DNA of 64,000 nucleotides, taken from positions 124,001 through 188,000 of the forward strand of contig UQHK01000002.1 of NCBI GenBank assembly GCA_900540855.1, in the 5' to 3' direction. This stretch comes from an uncultured Collinsella sp. GTDB lineage: Bacteria; Actinomycetota; Coriobacteriia; Coriobacteriales; Coriobacteriaceae. Shown here piece by piece: positions 24,691 through 33,351 of this stretch; the stretch's first letter is position 1; every line of letters begins with the position of its first letter. The notes beneath the pieces are model-generated. The model ran no database searches. It had not been told where the DNA came from and saw nothing but the letters and a program-made list of their open reading frames with translations. The translations under genes and the position numbers were made by a program.

Positions 24691-27372
24691 CTACTCCTTC
24701 TCGACCGCGCGCATGATCGCCTTGTAGATCTCCATCAGCGGAATGATCAGGAAGGCAAGACCCAGGGCAGCGACAACGCCCTTGAGCTCGAGCGTCACGG
24801 GGCCAAAGAACATCTCGGCAAGCGTCGGCTGCACGGTTACGATCACCGTCAGCACCAGCGCCAGCGCGGCGGAAGCCCACAGCCACTTGTTCTGCTTCTT
24901 CATGGTGAACAGCGACGCACGACGGCTGCGCATATTGAAGCAGTGGAAAATCTCAACCATGTTGAGCGTGATGAACGCCATCATCACGCCTTCCTCGTCG
25001 GCATTGCCGGCGATCATATCGGCGATGTGGATGTAGCCCATGTCAAAGTACACGCCCACAAAGAAGCTCGCCAGCACCAGCACGGTGATGATTAGGCCCT
25101 GGACCACGCAGTCCAGACCCATATGTCCGGCAAAGACACCGTCCTTGGCGTTGCGCGGCTTGCGCTTCATGATGTTGCCCTCGGCATCCTCCATGCCCAA
25201 CGCGAGCGCGGGGAAGCAGTCGGTAACCAGGTTCACCCACAGCAGCTGCACCGGCTGGAAGATGGTAAAGCCGATGAGCGTGGCGATAAACACCGAGAAC
25301 ACCTCGGCAAGGTTGGCCGAAAGCAGGAACTGGATGACCTTGCGGATGTTGTCGTAGATGCGGCGACCCTCTTCGCAGGCGCCGATGATAGTGGCGAAGT
25401 TGTCGTCGGCGAGCACCATGTCGGCGACGTTCTTGGTGACGTCGGTGCCGGTGATGCCCATGCCCACGCCAATGTCGGCGCGCTTGATGGACGGGGCGTC
25501 GTTGACGCCGTCGCCCGTCATGGCGACAATCTGGTCGCGCGACTTCCACGCCTCGACGATGCGGGTCTTGTGCTCGGGCTGGACGCGGGCGTACACGCCG
25601 TAATCCTCGATGTGCGCGTCGAGCTCCTCGTCGCTCATGCGATCGAGGTCGGCACCGGTGATGGCCTGGCTGCGATCGGCGACGATGCCCAGCTGCTTGG
25701 CGATGGCCACGGCGGTGTCGATGTGGTCGCCCGTGATCATGACGGTGCGGATACCGGCGTCGTGCGCCTCGCGGATGGCGTCGGCGACCTCGGGGCGGAC
25801 CGGGTCAATCATGCCGGACAGGCCGCAGAAGACCAGGTCATGCTCGAGCGCGGCGGGGCTGCAGTCGGCCGGGACCTCGGTGTAGGTGCGGCTCGCCAGC
25901 GCCAGCACGCGCAGGGCCTCGTCGGCCATGGCCTTGTTGGCCGCCACGAGCTCGGCACGACGCTCCTCGGTCAGGGGGACGACCTTATCGCCCTCGTAGA
26001 TATGGGTGCACAGGCCAATCACCACGTCGGGCGCGCCCTTGGTGTACTGCTCGTACTCGCCGTCCAGGGTCTCGACGACCACGGACATCATCTTGCGGCC
26101 GGAGTCAAACGGGGCCTCGCCCACGCGCGGGTGCTCGGCAGTCAGGCCAGTGAGGCCCGCCTTGCCGGCGTCGTTGACAAGCGCGCACTCGGTCGGCTCG
26201 CCCACGGCCTCGCCCAGCTCCTCATCCCACTGGGCATCGGAGCACAGCGCCATGCCGGCCAGGAACTTCTCCTTGGGCGCGGCGAGTTCGTGCTTGACGA
26301 CGGTCATCTTGTTTTGGGTAAGGGTACCGGTCTTGTCGGAGCAGATGGTCTGCGTGCAGCCGAGAGTCTCGACGGCAGAGAGCTTGCGGATGATTGCCTG
26401 GCGCTTAGCCATCTTGGTCACGCCAAGCGATAGCACGATGGTCACGACGGCGACCAGGCCCTCGGGGATGGCAGCGACGGCGAGCGAGACGGCGACCATA
26501 AAGGTATCGAGCAGGGAGGTCGGGTCGGTAAGAACGTTGCCCACGCCGTGGCGGATGATATCAACGCCAAAGATGACGACGCAGATGACGACAACCATAA
26601 TGGTAAGGATGCGGCTGAGCTCGGCGAGCTTCACTTGCAACGGCGTGAGCTCTTCCTTGGCCTCGGCCAGGGCGCCGGCGATCTTGCCCATCTCGGTGTT
26701 CATGCCGGTGCCGACCACGACGGCGCGACCACGGCCGTACACGACGGTGGAGCCCATATAGCACATGTTCTTACGGTCGCCGAGCGGCACGTCATCGGTG
26801 CCCGCAGCGAGCTCGATCACGTTGGCGTGCTTCTCTACGGGCACGGACTCGCCGGTGAGCGCGGCCTCTTCGATCTTCATCGTGGCGCTCTCGAGCACGC
26901 GGCAGTCGGCCGGGACGGAGTCGCCCGCCTCGAGCATGATCACGTCGCCGGGCACGAGCTCGGCGCTCGGCAGGTGCACGAGCTTGCCGTCGCGCAGCAC
27001 CTTGGACTGCGCCGCACTCATCTCCTGCAGGGCCTCGAGGGCCTCCTCGCTCTTGGCTTCCTGGACCACGCCCAGCACCGAGTTGACGATAACGACGAAC
27101 ATGATGATGGCAACATCGGCAAAGTCGGGCTCGCCCTTGACCATGCCCGTGAGCGCACTGATGACGGCGGCAACGATCAGCATGATGACCATGGGGTCGG
27201 CCATCTGCTCAAAGAAACGCTTCCACAGCGGCGTCTTCTCGGCTTCCTCGAGCTTGTTAGGGCCTGTCTTGGCGAGGCGCGAAGACGCCTCGTCGTTGCT
27301 CAGGCCGAGGTTCTCATCGACACCTTGGTCGCTGAGCACCTCCGCCGCGGCGGACAGGTATTCCTTTTGCAT
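24691..27372 (-). CDS. P-type Ca2+-transporting ATPase
   Basis: P2-type cation pump of 893 aa, about ten membrane helices. The phosphorylation motif is D-K-T-G-T-L-T; T-G-E-S lies in the actuator domain, and T-G-D-G-V-N-D-A-P is the hinge. Helix 4 carries P-E-G-L and helix 6 V-N-L-V-T-D, with F-L-L-S-A-N-L-A-E in helix 5, the residue set of SERCA/PMCA-like calcium pumps rather than heavy-metal or K+ pumps. Probably exports Ca2+ (Mn2+ also possible). The leader has a hairpin that covers the ribosome binding site (27383-27436). Confidence 0.92.
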   Translation of the reverse strand: MQKEYLSAAAEVLSDQGVDENLGLSNDEASSRLAKTGPNKLEEAEKTPLWKRFFEQMADPMVIMLIVAAVISALTGMVKGEPDFADVAIIMFVVIVNSVLGVVQEAKSEEALEALQEMSAAQSKVLRDGKLVHLPSAELVPGDVIMLEAGDSVPADCRVLESATMKIEEAALTGESVPVEKHANVIELAAGTDDVPLGDRKNMCYMGSTVVYGRGRAVVVGTGMNTEMGKIAGALAEAKEELTPLQVKLAELSRILTIMVVVICVVIFGVDIIRHGVGNVLTDPTSLLDTFMVAVSLAVAAIPEGLVAVVTIVLSLGVTKMAKRQAIIRKLSAVETLGCTQTICSDKTGTLTQNKMTVVKHELAAPKEKFLAGMALCSDAQWDEELGEAVGEPTECALVNDAGKAGLTGLTAEHPRVGEAPFDSGRKMMSVVVETLDGEYEQYTKGAPDVVIGLCTHIYEGDKVVPLTEERRAELVAANKAMADEALRVLALASRTYTEVPADCSPAALEHDLVFCGLSGMIDPVRPEVADAIREAHDAGIRTVMITGDHIDTAVAIAKQLGIVADRSQAITGADLDRMSDEELDAHIEDYGVYARVQPEHKTRIVEAWKSRDQIVAMTGDGVNDAPSIKRADIGVGMGITGTDVTKNVADMVLADDNFATIIGACEEGRRIYDNIRKVIQFLLSANLAEVFSVFIATLIGFTIFQPVQLLWVNLVTDCFPALALGMEDAEGNIMKRKPRNAKDGVFAGHMGLDCVVQGLIITVLVLASFFVGVYFDMGYIHIADMIAGNADEEGVMMAFITLNMVEIFHCFNMRSRRASLFTMKKQNKWLWASAALALVLTVIVTVQPTLAEMFFGPVTLELKGVVAALGLAFLIIPLMEIYKAIMRAVEKE

Positions 27373-27382
27373 ATAGAGTCCC

Positions 27383-27436
27383 CTCCTGGGATTCGGGCCA
27401 CTCAGCAGATTGATGCCCGATCATAATTCCCAGGAG
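27383..27436 (-). promoter_or_regulatory. Leader hairpin masking the ATPase ribosome binding site
   Basis: CTCCTGGGA and TCCCAGGAG pair perfectly, with an inner CGGGC/GCCCG stem. The 3' arm includes the AGGAGGGGA ribosome binding site just before the ATG. No known cation riboswitch consensus (yybP-ykoY, NiCo) fits by eye. Confidence 0.5.
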
Positions 27437-27720
27437 AAGGGCAAGGGCTCATCAAGGCTGCCGTGCTGAGCGGCAGTTGATAGTGGAGCTATGGTACCCC
27501 AAAGCGACGCGTCTAGCCAAAACAATCGGTTTGGAAATATGGTCCGCACGCAACGGTGCAGACCGTGTGATGCTCAACATTGGTAAAACGTTTTTTCTTC
27601 GGCACATCGCCAAACTGACATATCTCCCAGATAGCAGCGGTTGGAGTGGTTGGTAAAGATTTTTCATATACCGTTTTTCCCGCAAAAAATGAACTTCCAT
27701 TTCGGCATACGGTCGATTTT
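27437..27720. other. Divergent intergenic region, ATPase gene/pyk
   Basis: About 280 bp, noticeably richer in A+T than its surroundings, with no coding pattern. It should hold the promoters of the ATPase gene and pyk. Confidence 0.4.
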
Positions 27721-27751
27721 TTGGGGTATTCGGTCGGCATTTCGTTATAAT
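27721..27751 (+). promoter_or_regulatory. Candidate pyk promoter
   Basis: A perfect TATAAT at 27746-27751, with TTGGGG 19 bases upstream as a weak -35. It would give a leader of roughly 57 bases before the ATG at 27815. Confidence 0.55.
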
Positions 27752-27814
27752 CATCTCGGTTTTATTTCTTATGGTTTATCTATCAGCGCAAGACGATGTC
27801 AGATGGAGGTCTGA

Positions 27815-29275
27815 ATGTACAAGCGCACTAAGATTGTATGCACCATGGGTCCCGCCTGCGATAGCGACGAGACCATCCGCGAGATGATCAAGGCGGGCAT
27901 GAACGTCGCCCGTTTTAACTTCTCGCACGGCTCCTACGACGAGCACCACGGTCGCATCGAGCGCGTCCGCCGTATTTCCAAGGAGCTCGGTCTGCCTGTC
28001 GGCATCCTGCTCGACACCAAGGGCCCCGAGGTCCGCACCGGCCTTCTGGTCGACGGCAAGAAGGTTGCCGTCAAGACCGGCGATAAGATCGTCGTCACCG
28101 CTCAGCCCACGTCCGAGGATTTCCACGGCACCGCTGAGCACATCTCCCTCGACTACCTGGCTCTGCCCTCCGAGGTCGAGAAGGGCTCCCTCATCCTGAT
28201 CGATGACGGCCTGGTTGCCCTCGAGGTCGAGTCCGTCAGTGGCCAGGACATGACCTGCGTCGTTAAGAACGACGGCCTGATCGGCGAGCGCAAGGGCGTC
28301 AACATGCCCAACGTCAACATCTCGCTGCCCGCTATCACCGAGCGCGATCGTCAGGACATCCTCTTTGGCCTGACCGAGAACATCGACTACATCGCCGCTT
28401 CCTTCATCCGTGACGGCGAGTCCGTCCGCGGCATCCGCAAGCTTTGCCGCGAGAACGGTGGCGAGCACGTGACGATCTTCCCGAAGATCGAGTGTGCCCT
28501 GGGCGTCGAGAACTTCGACGAGATCCTCGAGGCTTCCGACGGCATCATGGTCGCCCGTGGCGACCTGGGCATCGAGATCAAGCCCGAGCTTGTTCCGCAC
28601 ATCCAGAAGGAGATCATCGCCAAGTGCAACGCGGCCTACAAGCCCGTTATCACCGCTACGCAGATGCTCGACTCCATGCAGCAGAACCCGCGCCCGACGC
28701 GCGCCGAGGTTGCCGACGTTGCTAACGCCATCTACGACGGCACCGACGCCGTTATGCTCTCTGGCGAGTCCGCCGCCGGTAAGTACCCGGTCGAGGCCGT
28801 TAAGATGCAGGCCAGCATTGCTCTCGAGACCGAGAAGTACCTCCCGGCTCACGCTCCGCTCGAGGTTCCGGCCGATGCTCACGGCACCCGCGTTGTCAAC
28901 AACGTTGTGGGTATGTCCGCTGTGAACATGGCCACCACCGTTGGCGCCAAGTGCATCACCGTGCCGACGACCACCGGTCGTACCGCTCGCCTGATCTCGC
29001 ACTTCCGCCCCAACATGCCGATCTGCGCGTTCTCCCGCCACGAGTGGGCCGTCCAGCAGATGATCATGTACTGGGGCGTTATCCCGCACCAGGCCGAGAT
29101 TACCCAGGGCACCGTCAACGGCACGATCGTCAAGGCGATCGAGACCGCTAAGGAGCTCGGCTACGTCGAGGCCGGCGACCTGACCGTCGCCACCGCCGGC
29201 GATCCCCGCATGAGCGTCCAGCTCGAGGACAAGGTCTCCTCGACCAACGTCGCTTACGTCGCTCAGGTGCGCTAA
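27815..29275 (+). CDS. pyk: Pyruvate kinase
   Basis: Converts phosphoenolpyruvate and ADP to pyruvate and ATP. 486 aa. N-terminal T-K-I-V-C-T-M-G-P-A and M-N-V-A-R-F-N-F-S-H-G, D-T-K-G-P-E-V-R-T-G, catalytic Lys in F-P-K-I-E, metal ligands in M-V-A-R-G-D-L-G-I-E, and T-Q-M-L-D-S-M. The C-terminal allosteric domain includes T-T-T-G-R-T-A. RBS TGGAGG. Codon use is strongly biased to C- and G-ending preferred codons, which fits high expression. Strong terminator follows. Confidence 0.97.
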   Translation: MYKRTKIVCTMGPACDSDETIREMIKAGMNVARFNFSHGSYDEHHGRIERVRRISKELGLPVGILLDTKGPEVRTGLLVDGKKVAVKTGDKIVVTAQPTSEDFHGTAEHISLDYLALPSEVEKGSLILIDDGLVALEVESVSGQDMTCVVKNDGLIGERKGVNMPNVNISLPAITERDRQDILFGLTENIDYIAASFIRDGESVRGIRKLCRENGGEHVTIFPKIECALGVENFDEILEASDGIMVARGDLGIEIKPELVPHIQKEIIAKCNAAYKPVITATQMLDSMQQNPRPTRAEVADVANAIYDGTDAVMLSGESAAGKYPVEAVKMQASIALETEKYLPAHAPLEVPADAHGTRVVNNVVGMSAVNMATTVGAKCITVPTTTGRTARLISHFRPNMPICAFSRHEWAVQQMIMYWGVIPHQAEITQGTVNGTIVKAIETAKELGYVEAGDLTVATAGDPRMSVQLEDKVSSTNVAYVAQVR

Positions 29276-29304
29276 ATCGCACTTGCAAGCACACTTGCAT
29301 TGCA

Positions 29305-29340
29305 AAGGGCCCGGAAGGCTTCGCCTTCCGGGCCCTTTTT
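29305..29340 (+). terminator. pyk terminator
   Basis: Perfect stem AAGGGCCCGGAAGGC/GCCTTCCGGGCCCTT followed by TTTTT. Confidence 0.9.
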
Positions 29341-29517
29341 CTGTGTCAATGCCGGCACACGGCAAAACACGCACCCATTTCTTTACCAAAAGCGCGAAAT
29401 CCACCTTTCGAGGCCCAAAAATAAAGTCCCAAGCGCTAAAAGTGTTCGCCCGATGGCGAAACCACACCTTACCCGACGCTGCTAAATCGTTTTAGCAAGA
29501 GCCAGATCGACCGCGTT

Positions 29518-29645
29518 TTCGGAAGTATGCGGCAAATTCTGAGACCTCCGAGCACACCCCGTTTTTTCGCACCAAAATGCCTGATAAACTGGCCTCAAAA
29601 GCCAGGTCTGCTCACAGGGTTCAGATTTTGCCGCATACTTCCGAA
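29518..29645. repeat. 128-bp element with 25-bp inverted repeat ends
   Basis: 29518-29542 and 29621-29645 are inverted copies with one mismatch (TTCGGAAGTATGCGGCAAA...TCTGA). It has no coding potential and lies 52 bp upstream of the AbiEi/DUF559-like gene, so it could act as its leader or be a mobile palindrome. Confidence 0.75.
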
Positions 29646-29696
29646 TTGACGCTGGCATCGCACGGTCCAAAAGCACATTTCGACCAGGAGGATATC

Positions 29697-30770
29697 ATGG
29701 ACCTGACGCTATGCGGTCAATCCGCTTTTTACTATCACCGTATCCCGCCGCAGGTATTAGGGCTTTACCCCGCCATTAGCCTTGGCAATATGGATCGCAG
29801 ATGTTGCGGCCTCGGAAGTCATGCAGTTGTAAAAGACCTGCTTCACGCACCGCTTCACAGGCTTGTATTCACTCGAGTACAATCCGGGTCGCGAAGCCTG
29901 TTTAAATCGCACCTCCTGACCCAAGAGCCGCCTCCCGGGTCGTTTAGGCAAACTGAACATGGATTTGATGTCACGTCGCCCGAGTTTACGCTGCTCAGCC
30001 TTGCTACGCAGGTCTCACGCAACCAGTTACTCATGGCTTGCCACGAGATGTGCGGCTCCTTTGCAGTGTTTAAGCCCTGCGAGCGAACGCAACAACAACT
30101 CGATGAAGCCATTTCGCTTAAGCTCATTCCACCCAACTGCGGTTGGGAGCGTGTTGTCGACACCAAGGGCAATGACACCAATTTGTGGAAGCGCCCGCCG
30201 CTCCTCAGCGCGGCGGATATCGCCGCGTTCGCCAAGCAGGCTGCAGGCCTGCGCGGCGTTAAACAACTGCGCTGGGCGGCCGAGCACATGACGGGGCAGA
30301 CCGCCTCGCCCTTCGAAGTACAGACCTCCATACTTGTCTCGCTCCCCCGCAACGAGGGCGGCATGGGTATCAACATCGCAAACAACGTGCGCATCCCACT
30401 CAGCGACGCCGCGCGCTCACTGTATGACAAAACCTGCTGCTACGCCGATATCCTCATCGAGAGCAACACCGACAGCATGGGCGTCATCTTGGAATGCCAA
30501 GGCCGCTCCGCCCACGATGGCGAAGCCGCAAGTCTCTCCGATGCCGAGCGCACCACCGCCCTCACAAGCATGGGCTATGACGTTATCCAGATAACCTATG
30601 AGCAAATCAAAGACACGAAGAGCTTTAACAACATCGCCGAACTCATCCATAAAAAGGCAGGGCTCCCCTACATCCCAAAGACCGATCAGGAACGCACCAC
30701 CGAAGATGCCCTGCGGCGGGAGCTATTGGTCGATTGGGATGAGCTGTTCGCCGTCAAGCCGGCCAGCTAG
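29697..30770 (+). CDS. AbiEi/DUF559-like protein (first copy)
   Basis: 357 aa from the ATG at 29697 (RBS AGGAGG). The N-terminus L-C-G-Q-S-A-F-Y-Y-H-R-I-P-P resembles the opening of AbiEi-type antitoxin-like proteins, and V-T-S-P-E-F-T-L-L-S-L-A is their middle motif. The C-terminal part has a restriction-endonuclease-like pattern: Y-A-D-I-L-I-E, V-I-L-E-C-Q-G-R, then a helix with D-A-E-R-T-T-A-L-T-S-M-G-Y-D-V-I-Q-I-T. Similar in plan to 55422-56525. Function unknown; abortive infection or a small nuclease are possible. The stop overlaps the convergent gene by 4 bp. Confidence 0.6.
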   Translation: MDLTLCGQSAFYYHRIPPQVLGLYPAISLGNMDRRCCGLGSHAVVKDLLHAPLHRLVFTRVQSGSRSLFKSHLLTQEPPPGSFRQTEHGFDVTSPEFTLLSLATQVSRNQLLMACHEMCGSFAVFKPCERTQQQLDEAISLKLIPPNCGWERVVDTKGNDTNLWKRPPLLSAADIAAFAKQAAGLRGVKQLRWAAEHMTGQTASPFEVQTSILVSLPRNEGGMGINIANNVRIPLSDAARSLYDKTCCYADILIESNTDSMGVILECQGRSAHDGEAASLSDAERTTALTSMGYDVIQITYEQIKDTKSFNNIAELIHKKAGLPYIPKTDQERTTEDALRRELLVDWDELFAVKPAS

Positions 30771-31615
30771 CAGCTAGCGATCAGGGGGACTGCGGGAACG
30801 TCAGAAGCAGCAACGCGAACCGCAAATCCCGCCTCGGTTAGCTCGATGACCTCGGTAAACGTTGCATCGAAAAACTCCTCGGTTAGCAGGCGATACGGCG
30901 GATGATCGGGCTCGCCGGGGTTTTCGCGTACAATCTCGTGCATGACGCCGATAGTCTTGAGCACATATTCTTTATGGATGGGATACTGCCCAAAACGCGT
31001 CGCAGCGGTATAGAGGCGATCGGTCGCACGCGGAATGGAAACGATGCCCAGCGTCTTGCCAAACCAGTCAAAGTCGCCTTGCTTTTTAATGCGGAATTCC
31101 TCGCACGGCTTGCCGCCGTGCGCTTCCAGATACTGGTTCACACGCGTGTTCCATACCGTGTCGGCCACCAGATGCGACCAGACGCCCAGCGTTAAATCGA
31201 GCAGCGACTGCGCCACATCTTCGGACGCAAGCGAGAACTCACAGGCGCCGGGACCGACAACCGGCTCGGCATCCCTGTAGCGCTGAGGATAGTGCACGCG
31301 GTTCAGTCGCTCGCGCTCCTCGACAATCGAGGTAGCCTCAGCAGGTTCGCCCGCGGGTGCGCCTTTAAGCAGCGGCGCCACATAGGTATCCCAGAACTCG
31401 TGCTCGCGCGGCTTAGGGATAGGCTCGGGGTTTGCAAAGTGTGTAATGCGATACGGAATGGGATCAGCGATACCAGGGACCATATAGCCCACGAAGATAT
31501 CCGGAACCACGCAGCCAAACAAAAAGGCATTGCGGTCGTGCACGCTATTGGCAAGCGCGCCGGTGCGCTCCAGCAAACGCTCCGTTTGAGCGATATGAAT
31601 GTTCCAACTTGGCAT
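30767..31615 (-). CDS. Zinc-dependent phospholipase C-like protein
   Basis: 282 aa. I chose the ATG at 31615 because GGGGGTGG lies just upstream. Starts MPSWNIHIAQTERLLER; histidine and aspartate residues are spaced as in zinc-dependent phospholipase C-like proteins: P-S-W-N-I-H near the start, N-A-F-L-F-G-C-V-V-P-D-I, and W-S-H-L-V-A-D-T-V-W-N later. No signal peptide, so the cytosol is the likely location, unlike secreted phospholipases. The true substrate is unknown. It overlaps the previous convergent gene at the stop codons. Confidence 0.7.
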   Translation of the reverse strand: MPSWNIHIAQTERLLERTGALANSVHDRNAFLFGCVVPDIFVGYMVPGIADPIPYRITHFANPEPIPKPREHEFWDTYVAPLLKGAPAGEPAEATSIVEERERLNRVHYPQRYRDAEPVVGPGACEFSLASEDVAQSLLDLTLGVWSHLVADTVWNTRVNQYLEAHGGKPCEEFRIKKQGDFDWFGKTLGIVSIPRATDRLYTAATRFGQYPIHKEYVLKTIGVMHEIVRENPGEPDHPPYRLLTEEFFDATFTEVIELTEAGFAVRVAASDVPAVPLIASC

Positions 31616-31693
31616 AGCCACCCCCATAAAACCTGGATAACTATACCATCACGGCAAAGCCGCGCGGGCCGCTACGCACGCTCTACGCAGCAA

Positions 31694-32488
31694 CTATTCC
31701 GCAGCGCCGCTCTCGGTTCCATACGACGACACCGGCACCTCGACCACATGGTGATATCGATCGATATAGATGGCGCGGGCACCCAGGCGTCGCACCAAAT
31801 CTTGATGGTGCGTACTCATCAAAACCGTCTTACCGGCAGCAACGTAGGTCAGCAAAAAGTTGACTACGATGTCGCACGAGTCCTCATCGAGCCCGTTGGT
31901 GGGCTCATCGAGCACTAGGATATCGGGGTTCATCGACACGACCGCAGCCAGCGCAACGCGCTTCTTTTGCCCGCCCGAAAGCTGATAGGGCGAGGCATCG
32001 ACCAGATCGGCAACCTGGAACAGCTCCATGGCATCGCGCACGCGGCGCTCGAGCTCGTCTGCCGGCAGCCCCATCTGCGCGGGACCAAAAGCAACTTCCT
32101 CGCCCACCGTAGCGCAGAACAGCTGGGCGTCGGCATTTTGAAACACAAAACCTACGCGCTGATGAAAACGCTGAGCGGCCGCGGAATCCTTGAGATATGC
32201 CGCATCGATCACGTGCCCGTCAAACAGGTACGCACCCGCGTCCGCTAGTTCAAGACCGTTGATAAGGCGCATAATCGTCGTCTTACCGCAGCCGTTGGGA
32301 CCGAGTAGGGCAACGAGTTCACCACGATCGACCTGCAGCGACACACCATCGACAACCGTATGCCCCGCATAGGAGAACACCACGTCGCGAAACTCGATGA
32401 GCGGCACGCTCTTGGCGCCAGTAGCACCGCTCGCGCCCATCACGCCATTCGTATCGTTTGCCAAAACGTCGCCCTTCCCTATCCACAT
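31694..32488 (-). CDS. cbiO: ECF transporter ATPase (CbiO-like)
   Basis: ATP-binding subunit of a metal-uptake ECF transporter. Walker A G-P-N-G-C-G-K-T-T, Q-loop F-Q-N-A-D-A-Q-L, signature L-S-G-G-Q-K-K-R, Walker B I-L-V-L-D-E-P-T and switch H (S-T-H-H-Q-D). ATG at 32488 gives 264 aa; a TTG eight codons downstream with GGAAGGG before it is an alternative. A single ATPase gene in the CbiM-CbiQ-CbiO order implies an ATPase homodimer. Starts 20 bp after the cbiQ stop. Confidence 0.9.
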   Translation of the reverse strand: MWIGKGDVLANDTNGVMGASGATGAKSVPLIEFRDVVFSYAGHTVVDGVSLQVDRGELVALLGPNGCGKTTIMRLINGLELADAGAYLFDGHVIDAAYLKDSAAAQRFHQRVGFVFQNADAQLFCATVGEEVAFGPAQMGLPADELERRVRDAMELFQVADLVDASPYQLSGGQKKRVALAAVVSMNPDILVLDEPTNGLDEDSCDIVVNFLLTYVAAGKTVLMSTHHQDLVRRLGARAIYIDRYHHVVEVPVSSYGTESGAAE

Positions 32489-32508
32489 CGACGGCTCGGC
32501 CGCCCGCG

Positions 32509-33351
32509 CTACAGCACCGCGCACAACACGGCGAGCAGAACCACGCCGGCCGCATAGACCGCATCGCGCCAGCCAAACCCGGCGCGTGCAGGCGCCGGGT
32601 ACACGCCGGCAAAGCCGCGGCAAAGCATAGCCTCGTCCATCGCGCGGCTGCACTCCATCGCCTTGATAAACGTCATGCCCATGATACCCGCCAGCGAGTC
32701 GGTGCGCGAAAAACCCGCAGGCGCGGAACCGACGCTGCGCAGCATGACCGATTCGCACAGATCGTGTGCTGTGCGTCCCAGCACCTCGATATGCTTGAGC
32801 GCCATATCGAAAGTAAAGATGACCTCGTCGGGCAGGTGCAGCATCTTAAGCGCCGCCGACATGCGGCTCCAGGTGAGCGTCCACGAAACACCCAGCACCA
32901 GCGACACGTTAATGAACGTCTTGAGTGCAATCTTGAGCATGGCGCCCGAGGCAGAAGCACCCAGCAGCAGGGCAGGCAGCGCCAGAACCACGGCAAACCC
33001 CGCGGCAGCCAACGCCGGCACAAAGGTAGCGCGCAGCCCGCGTACGGGGCGCACCGCGACCAGCACCAACGCGATCGCCGCCATCAACATCATGTACAGC
33101 GGGCTTTGCGTCAGACACACGCACAGGACGCAAACGAACATCCCTAACAGGCGCACCGGAGCCGAAACGCAAGAAAGGGCGCGGTCGACCATCGACCCGC
33201 CCTTGTTCGCGCCTCCACCCAGGCGAACCCGCTCAAGCAGGCTCGCCAGGTGCAGGACGTTCTTTTGCATCACACGATGCCGAGCCCCCGCGGGCTCGTA
33301 TCGCTCCTCGGCCGCAAGCCAACTAGGCAGCTCGGCTATTGCCATGAGCAC
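32509..33351 (-). CDS. cbiQ: ECF transporter T component (CbiQ-like)
   Basis: Transmembrane scaffold linking the substrate-binding CbiM to the ATPase. 280 aa from a GTG at 33351 (RBS AAGGAA); an ATG two codons on is possible. Four to five hydrophobic segments (e.g. LLGMFVCVLCVCL, MMLMAAIALVLVAV). The coupling motifs at the C-terminal side read S-R-A-M-D-E-A-M and C-R-G-F, the usual A-R-G-type motifs of CbiQ. Overlaps the cbiM end. Confidence 0.88.
   Translation of the reverse strand: MLMAIAELPSWLAAEERYEPAGARHRVMQKNVLHLASLLERVRLGGGANKGGSMVDRALSCVSAPVRLLGMFVCVLCVCLTQSPLYMMLMAAIALVLVAVRPVRGLRATFVPALAAAGFAVVLALPALLLGASASGAMLKIALKTFINVSLVLGVSWTLTWSRMSAALKMLHLPDEVIFTFDMALKHIEVLGRTAHDLCESVMLRSVGSAPAGFSRTDSLAGIMGMTFIKAMECSRAMDEAMLCRGFAGVYPAPARAGFGWRDAVYAAGVVLLAVLCAVL

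Noticed and set aside
27373..27450. A yybP-ykoY manganese riboswitch before the Ca2+-ATPase gene
   Set aside because: The conserved GGGGAGUA and loop elements are not present; only a simple hairpin over the ribosome binding site is seen.
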